Below are positions 40,003 to 48,964 of a DNA stretch of 54,763 bases, piece by piece (position 1 is the first letter of the stretch; every line of letters starts with the position of its first letter). The stretch is from CAZMGG01 sp964565715 (GTDB taxonomy: Bacteria > Planctomycetota > UBA1135 > UBA2386): NCBI GenBank assembly GCA_964565715.1, contig CAZMGG010000024.1, forward strand, positions 1-54,763. The letters run 5' to 3'. The translations under genes were made by a program, and so were the position numbers. Below the pieces are notes generated by a model. The model saw only the letters and a program-made list of their open reading frames with translations, made no database searches and had not been told where the DNA came from.

Positions 40003-41577
40003 ATGACGCACGCTGGCCCGACCATCGGTGACCTGGTGCGGCGCCTCGGCGAGCGGCGCCCGGGATCACCGTTCCTGACGGTCGGCCAGCGCAGCCTGGA
40101 TGGCCCCGGCTTCGCCGCGGCGGTGCGGGGCGCCACGGCCCGCCTGCGCGCCCTCGGCTTCCGGCCCGGCGACCGCCTGGCCCTGCACCTGCACCGCTGC
40201 CTCGACGAGGCGATCGGGCTGTGTGCGGCCGGCCTGCTGGGCGGCATCGCCGTGCCGATCAACCCCAAGCTGAAGGACGACCAGGTGGCCCACGTGCTCG
40301 CCGACAGCGCGCCATGGGGCGTGGTGACGTCGGCCACCAAGGCCGCCGCCCTGCGCGATCCGGCCGGCGTGCTGCGCGGCCAGCGGCTGCTGTTCGGCAG
40401 CGACGAAGGGCCGCGCGGGCTGCCCGGCGAGGCCCTGCTCGGCCCGGATCCGGGCGTGGGGGCGATGCCGGAGCCGCCCGACCCCGACGCGCCGGCGGTG
40501 ATCCTCTACACCAGCGGCAGCACCGGGCTGGCGAAGGGCATCGTGCAGCCGCACCGCAACCTGCACCTGGGGGCGGCGATCGTCGCCGGCTACCTCGGGC
40601 TCACGCCGGACGACCACCTGCTGGCGGTGCTGCCGTTCAGCTTCGACTACGGCCTCAACCAGCTCCTGGCGGCGATGCACAGCGGCGCCCGGGTCACCGC
40701 CGCCGACCATCTGGGCGCCGCCGAACTGGGCGGACTGCTGGCGCGGGTGCGGCCGACGGGGCTGGCCGGCGTGCCGAGCCTCTGGCACGAACTGTGCCGC
40801 GGGCTGGAGGCGGGCTCGGTGCCGGCCGCGGCCGGCGCCTCGCTGCGCTGGATCACCAACAGCGGCGGCCGGCTGCCGGAAGCCGATGTGCGGGCGTTGC
40901 GGGCGGCCCTGCCGCGGGCGCGGCTGTTCAGCATGTACGGCCTCACCGAGGCGTTCCGTTCGGCGTTCCTGCCGCCCGAGCGGATCGACCAGCATCCCGG
41001 CAGCTTCGGCACCGCGCTGCCCGGGGTCGAACTGCTGCTGGTCGACCCCGCCAGCGGCGCTGTGCTGGAGGGGCCAGCCACCGGCGAACTGGTCCACTGC
41101 GGCGCGCTGGTGGCGCACGGCTACTGGCGGAACCCCGCGGCGACCGAGTTGCGCTTCCGGCCCGATCCGCGCGGCCGGCCTGGCCGGGTCGTCTACTCGG
41201 GCGATCTGGTGCGGCGCGATGCCGAGGGGCTGCACCACTTCGTGGCGCGGCTCGACCGCATGCTGAAGGTGGCCGGGCATCGCGTGTCGCCGGACGAGGT
41301 GGCGCAGGCGGTGGCCGGGCTGCCCGGCACCGGCGAACTGGCGGTGTTCGGCCGCCCGGGCGGCGCCGACGGCCATCGGATCGTGCTGGTGGCGCAGGGC
41401 GATCCCGCCGATGCGGAACTGCCGGCGCGCATCCGGCGGCGCTGCCGGGCGGCCCTGCCGGCCTACATGGTGCCCGCCGAGGTGCACGTGCGGCCGGCGC
41501 TGCCGCACAACCAGAACGGCAAGGTGGACGTGCCGGCGCTGGAACGCATGATCCCGGAATGCACCGACGGCGGCTGA
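40003..41577 (+). CDS. AMP-forming acyl-CoA-synthetase-like ligase
   Basis: A 524-aa adenylate-forming enzyme. P-loop-like A3 motif YTSGSTGLAKGI (about 166-178), A5 SMYGLTEAF (near 310), A7 YSGDLV (near 398), A8-type RLDRMLKVAGHRV and the C-terminal A10 NQNGKVD with the catalytic lysine are all present. The reaction is acyl-adenylate formation from a carboxylic acid and ATP, with transfer to CoA or a carrier; the substrate is not predictable. An upstream in-frame ATG at 39967 falls inside the tRNA terminator, so 40003 is chosen. There is no good -10 box, so expression may depend on read-through. It overlaps the Nudix gene by 19 bases. Confidence 0.88.
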   Translation: MTHAGPTIGDLVRRLGERRPGSPFLTVGQRSLDGPGFAAAVRGATARLRALGFRPGDRLALHLHRCLDEAIGLCAAGLLGGIAVPINPKLKDDQVAHVLADSAPWGVVTSATKAAALRDPAGVLRGQRLLFGSDEGPRGLPGEALLGPDPGVGAMPEPPDPDAPAVILYTSGSTGLAKGIVQPHRNLHLGAAIVAGYLGLTPDDHLLAVLPFSFDYGLNQLLAAMHSGARVTAADHLGAAELGGLLARVRPTGLAGVPSLWHELCRGLEAGSVPAAAGASLRWITNSGGRLPEADVRALRAALPRARLFSMYGLTEAFRSAFLPPERIDQHPGSFGTALPGVELLLVDPASGAVLEGPATGELVHCGALVAHGYWRNPAATELRFRPDPRGRPGRVVYSGDLVRRDAEGLHHFVARLDRMLKVAGHRVSPDEVAQAVAGLPGTGELAVFGRPGGADGHRIVLVAQGDPADAELPARIRRRCRAALPAYMVPAEVHVRPALPHNQNGKVDVPALERMIPECTDGG

Positions 41578-42179
41578 TCGAGCTGCTGGGCCGCTATGCC
41601 GTCCGGCACCCGGCGGAGCGGGCCCTGGTCGACCGCTTCACCGCGTTCGCCATGGCGCACCCGGACTGCCTGCTGCGGAGCTGCGCGCCGGGGCACATCA
41701 CCGCGTCGTGCTGGATCCTGTCGCCGGACCTCGGGCACTGCCTGCTGACCCGGCATCGCAAGCTGCAACGCTGGCTGCAGCTCGGCGGCCACGTCGACGG
41801 CGAGCCGGTGGTGGAACGGGCGGCGCTGCGCGAGGCGCAGGAGGAGTCCGGCATGCGCGACTTCGCCTTCCTGCAGGGCGGCGAGGCCTCGCCCGACGCC
41901 CTCGACCTCGACGTCCATCCGATCCCGGCCCGCGGCGACGAACCGGCGCACCTGCACTGGGACGTGCGCTTCCTGCTGCGGGCGGCGCCGGGGCAGCAGC
42001 TGCTGGTCAGCGACGAGTCCGAGGACCTGCGCTGGGTGGAGCTGGGCGAGCTGCCACGCCACACCACCGAGGAGAGCGTGCTGCGGCTGCAGCGGAAGGC
42101 GGCGGCGTTCCTGCGGGGCGCGGCGCCGGGCTTCGGCGTTGGCGGCCACCGGCTGGGCGGCGACAATCCCGCGCCTTGA
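41559..42179 (+). CDS. Nudix hydrolase
   Basis: A 206-aa protein with the Nudix box GGHVDGEPVVERAALREAQE followed by ESGM (near residues 75-98). The acidic cluster REAQEESG gives the Mg2+ site. The N-terminal 40 residues are helical (LIELLGRYAVRHPAERALVDRF split), as in larger Nudix family members. The substrate is unknown (possibly nucleotide sugars or capped nucleotides). The ATG at 41559 lies inside the ligase gene in another frame, so the two are probably coupled. The stop overlaps the TTG start of the next gene. Confidence 0.88.
   Translation: MHRRRLIELLGRYAVRHPAERALVDRFTAFAMAHPDCLLRSCAPGHITASCWILSPDLGHCLLTRHRKLQRWLQLGGHVDGEPVVERAALREAQEESGMRDFAFLQGGEASPDALDLDVHPIPARGDEPAHLHWDVRFLLRAAPGQQLLVSDESEDLRWVELGELPRHTTEESVLRLQRKAAAFLRGAAPGFGVGGHRLGGDNPAP
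42162..42167 (+). promoter_or_regulatory. -10 box for the glycosyltransferase gene
   Basis: GACAAT ends 8 nt before the TTG at 42176, inside the 3' end of the Nudix gene. It predicts a leaderless TTG start. Confidence 0.45.
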
Positions 42180-43678
42180 ACGCCCCCTCGAGCCGCCTGC
42201 TGCCGGTGCTGCTGGTCGTGCTGGTGCTGCTGGCGATGGCGGCGCGGCTGTGGGGACTGGACGGCCGCCTGCTCGGGCCCGACGAGTGGCGCGAGACCGA
42301 CACCGCCAGCATCGCCCGCAACTTCCTCGCCGCGCCCGACCTGTTCCATCCGCAGGTGCAGTGGGGCGCGCCGGGGCCCGGCTACGTCGAGAGCGAGCTG
42401 CAGGTCTACCCGTTCGCGGTGGCGGCCCTCTACCGCGGGTTCGGCCACGATCCGTGGCTCGGCCGGCTGTGGTCGGTGCTGGCGTTCGGCGCCGGTGCGA
42501 TCGTGCTCTATCGGATCGGCCGGCGGCTGCTGCCGCCCTGGGCGGCGCTGGTGGCGGTGCTCGCCTTCGCCAGCGCCGGCCTGGTGTTCCGCTTCTCCCG
42601 CGCGTTCATGCCGGACGCCACCGCGCTGCTCTGCTACCTGCTGGCGGCGGAGTGCTTCCTCGGCCACCGGCAGAGCGGGCGGCTGCGCGACCTGGCGGTG
42701 GCCGGCGCCTGGCTCGCCCTGGCGATCCTGATCAAGCCGACCATGGTGCACCTGGGTCTCTGGTGCGGGCTGGTGGCGCTGCTGCAGCGCGGGCCGCGGG
42801 CCGCGCTGGGCCCGCCGATGCTGGCGTTCGGCGCCCTGGCGCTGCTGCCGGCGGCGCTGTGGTTCGCCCACGCCGCGCACCTGCACGCGACATGGGGCAA
42901 CACGTTCGGCGTGATCAGCGGCGGCGACAGCAAGTGGGGGAACTGGTCGATCTGGCTGGATCCGGGCTTCTATCAGGCCCTGCTGCGGATGGACGCCGCC
43001 AACATCCTGGGCTACGGCGGCTCCCTGCTGGCCGTGCCGGGGCTGCTGTTCTGGCGCGGTCCGTTGTTCCGGGTGGCGGTGCCGGCCTGGATCCTGGTGC
43101 TGTTCGTCTACTACCTGATCGTCGCGCGCTACGCCGGCCACGAGGGGCGCGGACTGCACTACCACCTGGCCGCGGCGCCGCCGTTGTGCCTGTGCGTCGG
43201 CGCCGGCGCGGTGGTCCTGCGCGACTGGCTCGGCCGGCTGACCGGCCGGACGTGGCCCGGCATCGTGCTGGTGGCGGGCTTGCTGGGCCTGCTGGTGTTC
43301 CAGCAGTGGCGGGGCAACCTGCGCCTGCTGCGCGCCGAGCCGGTCACCGTGTTCCGCGACGCGGGGCTGCAGCTCGCCGCCCTGTCCCAGCCCGAGGACC
43401 TGGTCCTGGTCACCTCCACCGACGTGGCGCTGGACCACGGCACGCCCAACAACTTCGAGGAGCCCAAGGTGCTGTTCCACGCCTGGCGGCGCGGCCGCGT
43501 CCTGGCGGCGGACCGGCTGGGCCGGGACGCCCTGGCCGCGGGCCGCGGCATCGGCGCCCGCTGGGTGGTGGTGATCGAGGCGGCGTTGCACAGCGCCGCG
43601 CCGGACTTCGAGCCGGCGCTGGCGGAGCTGCCGCTGGCGGCCCAGGGCCTGGGCTATCGCATCTACCGCGTGCCGTGA
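42176..43678 (+). CDS. GT39/ArnT-like membrane glycosyltransferase
   Basis: A 500-aa multi-pass membrane protein with about 10 helices. Near residue 40, PDEWRETDTASIARNFL has the Asp-Glu pair in the first periplasmic loop typical of dolichyl-/undecaprenyl-phosphate-sugar transferases (GT39/GT83, ArnT-like). These enzymes transfer sugars from lipid carriers to proteins or lipids on the outer side of the membrane. The C-terminal part (about 400-500) is soluble. The start is TTG at 42176, overlapping the Nudix stop. No sugar-carrier synthase is nearby. Confidence 0.82.
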   Translation: MNAPSSRLLPVLLVVLVLLAMAARLWGLDGRLLGPDEWRETDTASIARNFLAAPDLFHPQVQWGAPGPGYVESELQVYPFAVAALYRGFGHDPWLGRLWSVLAFGAGAIVLYRIGRRLLPPWAALVAVLAFASAGLVFRFSRAFMPDATALLCYLLAAECFLGHRQSGRLRDLAVAGAWLALAILIKPTMVHLGLWCGLVALLQRGPRAALGPPMLAFGALALLPAALWFAHAAHLHATWGNTFGVISGGDSKWGNWSIWLDPGFYQALLRMDAANILGYGGSLLAVPGLLFWRGPLFRVAVPAWILVLFVYYLIVARYAGHEGRGLHYHLAAAPPLCLCVGAGAVVLRDWLGRLTGRTWPGIVLVAGLLGLLVFQQWRGNLRLLRAEPVTVFRDAGLQLAALSQPEDLVLVTSTDVALDHGTPNNFEEPKVLFHAWRRGRVLAADRLGRDALAAGRGIGARWVVVIEAALHSAAPDFEPALAELPLAAQGLGYRIYRVP

Positions 43679-43692
43679 ACGCCGCACCGCGC

Positions 43693-43698
43693 CACAAT
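43693..43698 (+). promoter_or_regulatory. -10 box for the 308-aa protein gene
   Basis: CACAAT ends 6 nt before the ATG at 43705, so the message is predicted to start at the ATG itself. Confidence 0.48.
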
Positions 43699-43704
43699 GC
43701 GGAC

Positions 43705-44631
43705 ATGGGCACGCGGCGGCGGCGGTGGCGACGGAACTCCGTGCTGGCGGTGGGCGCGGTGGCGTTGCTGCTGCTGCTCGGCCGGGGGGTCGGCCTGTGG
43801 CCCTCGCCGGGCGCGCCGACGCCGCTACCGGGCCCCGGCCCCGAGGTGGGGATGCCACCGCCGGGGACCACCGAGCCTCCCGCCGACGGGCCGGGCACGC
43901 CCGACGCGGTGCTGGCGGGGGCCGGCGCCGCGCCGGTTGTCGAGGGTCCCGCCGCGCCGGCACCGGTGCCGCCGCCGGTCGCTCCCGCCGGCGAGGACCG
44001 CCGCCGCAGCCTGCGCGCGGCGGTGACCGGCGCCCTGCAGGCCCATCGGCTCGGCGAGGCCCAGGCGACCCTGCGGCGGCTCGCCGCCGAGGACGAGGCC
44101 GGCGCCGAACTGCTGCGCGCCGACTTCGCCGCGGCGCTGGCCACCGCCGTCGAACGGCTGCGCGCCGACTTCGCCGCTGGCGAGGCGCTGGCGGCGCGCA
44201 CGCGCCTCTGGGACCTGCTGGCCGACGACGACGGCACCGTGCGGAGCGGTCTCGCCGCCGCCGCCGCCGGCTGGCCCGAGTTCTCCGCCGCGCTGCCGGC
44301 GGGCTACGTGCCGCCGGCGCAGCCCCTGCCCCGCGGCACCGCCGTGCGGGTACCGCGTCGCGATGGCTGGCGGCAGGCGCCGGTGGTGGACGCGCGCGGC
44401 CACGAGGTCACCGTGCGCCTGCAGGACGACGCGGGCCTGACGTTTCCGAGCTTCCCGGTGGTGGAGGTCGTGCCGGTGAAGCCCACCGCGACGCTGTGCG
44501 CCGAACTCGGCCTGGCGGCGGTGCACGCCGGCGACGGCCTGCTGGCCCGCGCCTGGCTGGCGAGCGGCCTCGCGCTCGCTGGCGAGTCCCTGCCGCCGCG
44601 GCTGCGCGAACTGCAGGAACTGCTGCGCTGA
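43705..44631 (+). CDS. Single-pass membrane protein of unknown function
   Basis: A 308-aa protein. A basic N-terminus (MGTRRRRWRRN) precedes one membrane helix (about 12-27) and a Pro/Gly/Ala-rich linker to about residue 98. The outer part has a helical region (100-195) and a small beta domain (200-260; RGTAVRVPRRDG, EVTVRLQDDAGLTFPSFPVVEVVPV) with an SH3-like strand order. No family is recognised. It has its own -10 box and lies between the glycosyltransferase and the amino acid permease. A link to either is not shown. Confidence 0.7.
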   Translation: MGTRRRRWRRNSVLAVGAVALLLLLGRGVGLWPSPGAPTPLPGPGPEVGMPPPGTTEPPADGPGTPDAVLAGAGAAPVVEGPAAPAPVPPPVAPAGEDRRRSLRAAVTGALQAHRLGEAQATLRRLAAEDEAGAELLRADFAAALATAVERLRADFAAGEALAARTRLWDLLADDDGTVRSGLAAAAAGWPEFSAALPAGYVPPAQPLPRGTAVRVPRRDGWRQAPVVDARGHEVTVRLQDDAGLTFPSFPVVEVVPVKPTATLCAELGLAAVHAGDGLLARAWLASGLALAGESLPPRLRELQELLR

Positions 44632-44647
44632 CCGCCGGGCCGCCCCG

Positions 44648-44653
44648 TAACGT
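44648..44653 (+). promoter_or_regulatory. -10 box for the APC permease gene
   Basis: TAACGT ends 9 nt before the ATG at 44663. The leader would be about 3 nt. Confidence 0.45.
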
Positions 44654-44662
44654 GCGGCCCCC

Positions 44663-46042
44663 ATGGAACAACCGTCGGGACAACTGCAGCGCCGGCTCGG
44701 CCTGACCAGCGCCATCTCGATCACGGTGGGCGCGGTGATCGGCTCGGGGATCTTCCTGAAGCCGCTGATCGTCGCCCAGAGCCTGCCCGACGAGGCCTGG
44801 ATCCATGGCCTGTGGCTGGGGCTCGGCCTCGTCTGCCTGTTCGGCGCGTTCGCCTATGCCGAACTCGGCGCCATGTTCCCCGAGGCCGGCGGCCAGTACG
44901 CCTTCCTGCGCGAGGGCTGGGGCAAGGGCATCGCCTTCCTCTACGGCTGGGCGTTCTTCTGGGTCATCAACAGCGGCACCGTCGCCGCCCTGGCGCTGGC
45001 CTTCGCCGACTTCCTGCTGCCGCTGTTCGACGTCGACATGGCGGCGGAGGCGGAGACGCCGCGCCTCAAACTGGTGGTGGCCGGCGTCATGATCCTCAGC
45101 CTGGCGGTCGTCAACCACTTCGGCGTGCTGTGGGGGGCGATCCTGCAGAACGTGTCGACCTTCGCCAAGGTGGGCGCCATCGGCCTGATCGTGGTGGGCG
45201 GCCTGTTCGTGGTGGGCGGTCGCGAGGCCACGGCCACCGCCGTGCCAATGGTCACCGAGGGCGGTCCGGCCACCGCGCTGACCGTCACCGGCCTGGTGGC
45301 GGCGTTCACCGGCATCTTCTGGGCCTACGAGGGCTGGTACCAGATGCCGTTCAACGCCGCCGAGCTGAAGCGACCCGACCGCGACCTGCCGCGCGGCCTG
45401 ATCCTCGGCATGCTGATCCTGATCGGGCTCTACCTCGCGGTGAACGCCATCTACCTGCACGTGGTGCCGTTCGACGAGATGCGCGCGCTGGAGCACAAGC
45501 AGCAGGTGCCGGAGCTGACCGTGGCGCGGATCTTCTCGCCCGACGCGGCGCGCTACCTGACCCTGCTGGTGGCGATCTCGGTGATGGGTGCGGCCAACCC
45601 CAACCTGCTGTCGTCGCCCCGTGCGTTCTACGCCATGGGCCAGGACGGCCTGGTGCCGAAGGCGCTGACCTGGGTGCATCCGCGCTGGGGCACGCCGACG
45701 GTGTCGATCTGGGTGCAGGCGGCCTGGGCGCTGCTGCTGGTGGTGATGATGCCGGTGTTCGACGACGTCACCGTGTTCGTCGTGTTCGCCGCGTTCATCT
45801 TCTACGCGCTGGCGGTCGGCGCGGTCTACCGGCTGCGGCGGAGCCGCCCCGACCTGCCGCGGCCCTATCGCTGCGGGCTGTATCCGTGGGGCCCGGCGGT
45901 GTTCATCGTCGTGTCGATCCTGTTCGTGGTGGCGCTGCTGACCGACCCGGTGGAGCAGAGGAACGCGCTGATCGGGCTCGGCATCATGGCCACCGGCCTG
46001 CCGGCCTGGTTCTGGGTGAAGGGCCGGGCGGCCAGGCGCTAG
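44663..46042 (+). CDS. APC-superfamily amino acid permease
   Basis: A 459-aa protein with 12 predicted membrane helices. The first helix has the substrate-backbone motif ITVGAVIGSGIFLKP, characteristic of APC (LAT/AAT-type) transporters, and YAELGAMFPEAGGQYAFLRE in helix 2 is a second hallmark. FNAAELKRPDRDLPRG in the cytoplasmic loop is also typical. It would move amino acids across the inner membrane; specificity is unknown. It shares a CTAG palindrome with the convergent NhaC-like gene, where both genes end in TAG. Confidence 0.93.
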   Translation: MEQPSGQLQRRLGLTSAISITVGAVIGSGIFLKPLIVAQSLPDEAWIHGLWLGLGLVCLFGAFAYAELGAMFPEAGGQYAFLREGWGKGIAFLYGWAFFWVINSGTVAALALAFADFLLPLFDVDMAAEAETPRLKLVVAGVMILSLAVVNHFGVLWGAILQNVSTFAKVGAIGLIVVGGLFVVGGREATATAVPMVTEGGPATALTVTGLVAAFTGIFWAYEGWYQMPFNAAELKRPDRDLPRGLILGMLILIGLYLAVNAIYLHVVPFDEMRALEHKQQVPELTVARIFSPDAARYLTLLVAISVMGAANPNLLSSPRAFYAMGQDGLVPKALTWVHPRWGTPTVSIWVQAAWALLLVVMMPVFDDVTVFVVFAAFIFYALAVGAVYRLRRSRPDLPRPYRCGLYPWGPAVFIVVSILFVVALLTDPVEQRNALIGLGIMATGLPAWFWVKGRAARR

Positions 46043-48318
46043 GCCGGCCGGTCCGGCCGGCCGCCGCGCAGGCGCAAGAACGCCGCCATCACCGAGACGC
46101 CGGCCAGCATCGCCAGCGGCCACCAGCCCGGGCCGAGCCAGACCATCGGCAGGTAGCCGCAGCCGAGCGCGGTCAGCATCGCCAGCAGCGCGTAGGGCAT
46201 CTGCGTCTGCACGTGGGCCAGGTGGTCGCAGCGCGTGCCCAGCGAGCTGAGCACCGTGGTGTCGCTGATCGGCGAGCAGTGGTCGCCGAAGATGCTGCCC
46301 TCCAGGACCGCGCCGATCGTCAGCACCATCAGCGCCGGCCCGCCGATCGCCGACTCGCTGCCGATGCCGTGCGCCAGCACCACCGTGTTCGGCAGCAGGA
46401 TCGCCATGGTGCCGAACGAGGTGCCGGTGGCGAACGCCATCAGGCCGGCGAGGCAGAACACCAGCGCCGGCAGCCACTCGGCGCGCATCCAGCCGCGGAA
46501 GCCGGCGGTGAGGAAGTAGCTGGTGCCCAGCTCGTCGCAGATCCGGCCGATGCACCAGGCCAGCAGCAGGATGCCGATGGCCAGCACCAGGGCCTGGGCC
46601 GAGCGGGCGGCCGCGTGCAGCACCTGCCGCAGGGTCAGGATCCGCTGGCCGAGCGCCAGGCCGGCGGCCACGACGAACGTGGCCAGCGAGGCCCACAGCA
46701 GGGCCTTCTCGCTGGCGGTGTGGCCGAGGATCCACTGCGCGGTGGGCAGGAAGCCGGTCACCGACGCCGGCACCCGGTAGCCGTCGTCGCCATAGGCACC
46801 GTAGTACCAGATCAGCCCCAGCGCCGTGCCCAGCAGCGTGAGGACCGGCAGCAGCCCGTTCCGCGCCCGCGGCACCACGCCGTCCGGCGGCTGCAGGTCC
46901 GCCATCGAGCGGGCCACCATCGGCCGCGCCCCGTCGGCGACGGGCTTGCCCTGCAGCCGGGCGCGGCGTTCGGCGGTGAGCATCGGCCCGAACTCGCGGC
47001 CGAGCAGGATGGTGAGCGGCACCAGCAGCAGGGTGAAGATGCAGTAGAAGCGGAACGGCAGGGTCTCGGCGAACACCGTGAAGGCGTCGGCCGCGACGTA
47101 GGGCGAGCCGTCGGCCCTGGTGACGAGGCAGAGCGAGGCCTGGTACTGGGAGACCTCGTAGGCGATCCAGGTCGAGAACAGCGACAGCCCGGCGACCGGC
47201 GCGGCGGTCGAATCGACGATGTAGGCCAGCTTCTCGCGGCTGACCCGGTTGCGGTCGGTGACCGGCTGCATGGTGGTGCCGGCGACGATGCAGTTGGTGT
47301 AGTCGTCGAAGAAGATCAGCAGGCCGGTGACATAGGCGCAGAGCTGGGTGCGGACCGGGCCGCGGGCGAAGCGGGCGATCACCTGCACGAGGCCGAGGAT
47401 GCCGCCGCAGCGCGCCATCACGCCGATCGCCATGAACAGGAAGACGACGAACAGGATGATGCGGACCTGGAAGCCCGAGCCGCTCTCCCACACCCGCAGG
47501 CCGCCGAGCACGTCCTCCCAGAGGGTCACGCCGAACAGGTGCAGGGCGGCGCCGGGGGCGGCCTCGAGCCAGCCGGCGCCGGCGCCGCGGACGATGGCGT
47601 AGGCGCCGGCGAGACAGCCGAGCAGCAGGGCCGGCAGGACGCGGCCCAGCAGCACGGCGACGACGATGGCCAGGAAGGCCGGCAGCAGGCTGTCACGGCC
47701 GGGGAAGCCCGCAGCCAGTTCGAACGGCTGCAGGGCGATGCCGGTCGTGGTCAGCGTGGCGAGCAGGCGTTCCTGGTGGGGGCCGCTCGGCCGGCCGACG
47801 ATCGCCTGCGCCGTCCCCTCGGCGGCGGCGGCGAGCACGAAGTCGGCCCGCAGGCCGGCGCTGGCCAGCCGGGCGAGCAGCCCGGCATCGGTGGCCGGGT
47901 CCGGCGGGCGCCCCGGGGCCGTGAGTTCCGTCAGCAGGAACCGCGCCACGGTGCCCGACTCGCCGACGTGGACCTGCAGCGGCAGCGGCGGCAGCGTGGG
48001 GTCCACGACGACGTGGTCGGCACTGGAACGGGCCTCGGCGGTGCGGGCCGCCGCCCACTCGGCGGCGGTGCGCGCCAGTTCGGCGGTGTGGCGGGCGTGC
48101 CGGGCTTCGTCCGGCGGGCTGAGGCGCAGGTCGACGCCCAGCGCTGGCAGGCGGCCCTGCCGGGCGAAACCCTGCAGCGGCCCGTCGGGCTGCAGCAGCC
48201 AGCGGCGCACCTGCAGCGTCGCCAGCGCGGCCCGACCGGCGCCCGAGTCCGGGGCCGGCAGCAGCCAGAACATGGCCACGAACAGGAGCGCGATCGAAAG
48301 GCGCAGCCTTCCGGACAT
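46039..48318 (-). CDS. NhaC-family Na+/H+ antiporter-like protein with extra domain
   Basis: A 759-aa protein. TM1 (residues 8-22) is followed by about 180 soluble residues (25-205), presumed periplasmic, and then about 11 membrane helices of the NhaC family. Conserved parts include IFFDDYTNCIVAGTTMQPVTD, IVDSTAAPVAGLSLFSTWIAYE and GSIFGDHCSPISDTTVLSS. NhaC members usually have 450-540 residues, so the N-terminal soluble insert is extra. The family includes sodium/proton and malate/lactate antiporters. The -10 box TAGCCT ends 8 nt before the ATG. Confidence 0.88.
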   Translation of the reverse strand: MSGRLRLSIALLFVAMFWLLPAPDSGAGRAALATLQVRRWLLQPDGPLQGFARQGRLPALGVDLRLSPPDEARHARHTAELARTAAEWAAARTAEARSSADHVVVDPTLPPLPLQVHVGESGTVARFLLTELTAPGRPPDPATDAGLLARLASAGLRADFVLAAAAEGTAQAIVGRPSGPHQERLLATLTTTGIALQPFELAAGFPGRDSLLPAFLAIVVAVLLGRVLPALLLGCLAGAYAIVRGAGAGWLEAAPGAALHLFGVTLWEDVLGGLRVWESGSGFQVRIILFVVFLFMAIGVMARCGGILGLVQVIARFARGPVRTQLCAYVTGLLIFFDDYTNCIVAGTTMQPVTDRNRVSREKLAYIVDSTAAPVAGLSLFSTWIAYEVSQYQASLCLVTRADGSPYVAADAFTVFAETLPFRFYCIFTLLLVPLTILLGREFGPMLTAERRARLQGKPVADGARPMVARSMADLQPPDGVVPRARNGLLPVLTLLGTALGLIWYYGAYGDDGYRVPASVTGFLPTAQWILGHTASEKALLWASLATFVVAAGLALGQRILTLRQVLHAAARSAQALVLAIGILLLAWCIGRICDELGTSYFLTAGFRGWMRAEWLPALVFCLAGLMAFATGTSFGTMAILLPNTVVLAHGIGSESAIGGPALMVLTIGAVLEGSIFGDHCSPISDTTVLSSLGTRCDHLAHVQTQMPYALLAMLTALGCGYLPMVWLGPGWWPLAMLAGVSVMAAFLRLRGGRPDRPA

Positions 48319-48326
48319 GGGCGGGC

Positions 48327-48332
48327 AGGCTA
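48327..48332 (-). promoter_or_regulatory. -10 box for the NhaC-like gene
   Basis: Minus-strand TAGCCT ends 8 nt before the ATG at 48318. It overlaps by 2 bp the -10 box of the divergent gene on the plus strand, so the two promoters probably exclude each other. Confidence 0.5.
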
Positions 48333-48336
48333 CACT
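48331..48336 (+). promoter_or_regulatory. -10 box for the coiled-coil protein gene
   Basis: TACACT ends 17 nt before the ATG at 48354. It shares TA with the divergent minus-strand -10 box. A TTCCGG (48309-48314) 16 bp upstream is a weak -35 candidate. Confidence 0.5.
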
Positions 48337-48353
48337 CGCGCCCGCGCATTCCC

Positions 48354-48884
48354 ATGGACCTGCTCCAGTTCAGCCTGTTCTTCGCTGCCCTGCTGGTGGG
48401 CTACGTGCTGATCCACCTGCGGCTCGTGCGGTTCGAGCTGTACCTGAAGGAGATGGGCGGCATCCGCACCCTCAACCAGCGGCTGGAGTCGCTGGCCAGC
48501 GCTCTGGAGCGGGTCGACCTCAGCCGGGTCGAGGAGATGCTGGGCCAGCTCCACGACGACCTGCGGGCGGTGCAGCGCGCGACCCACGCCGTCGAGGAAG
48601 CCGTCGCCCAGGCCGGCGCGCCGGCGCCGCGCGTCGAGGCCGCCGTCGAGGCGGGGCCCGCCTCGCCGGCGCAGCGGGCGGTGGCGGTCACCGAGGCGCG
48701 GCTGCTGCAGCTCGGCTACGGCGGGCTGCGCATCCTCACCGATCTGGAGGGAGCGGGCGACGGCGACCTCGAGCTGCAGGTCGAATGCGAGCGCAACGGC
48801 ATGCCCTGCAAGGGCCGGGTCGTGGTGCGCAACGGCGCCGTGCGCGACGTGCAGATCCAGACCGTGCACCAGGCCTTCCCGTAG
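48354..48884 (+). CDS. Membrane-anchored coiled-coil protein of unknown function
   Basis: A 176-aa protein. One N-terminal membrane helix (residues 5-21) is followed by a coiled coil (30-85), an Ala/Pro linker and a small alpha/beta domain (about 105-176; ARLLQLGYGGLRILTDLEG, GRVVVRNGAVRDVQIQTV). No family is recognised. It is divergent from the NhaC-like antiporter, with overlapping -10 boxes, and converges on the redoxin gene. Confidence 0.72.
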   Translation: MDLLQFSLFFAALLVGYVLIHLRLVRFELYLKEMGGIRTLNQRLESLASALERVDLSRVEEMLGQLHDDLRAVQRATHAVEEAVAQAGAPAPRVEAAVEAGPASPAQRAVAVTEARLLQLGYGGLRILTDLEGAGDGDLELQVECERNGMPCKGRVVVRNGAVRDVQIQTVHQAFP

Positions 48885-48904
48885 GTCCTTGCCCGTACAG
48901 GACG

Positions 48905-48926
48905 GGGGCCAGGTCACCCTGGCCCC
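48905..48926. terminator. Hairpin between convergent genes
   Basis: GGGGCCAGG-TCAC-CCTGGCCCC is a perfect 9-bp stem 20 nt after the coiled-coil gene. With no U-tract on either side it could act in both directions on the convergent genes. Confidence 0.5.
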
Positions 48927-48964
48927 ATCGTCGCACAAACTGCGTGAACCGGACTACCGGCGGC

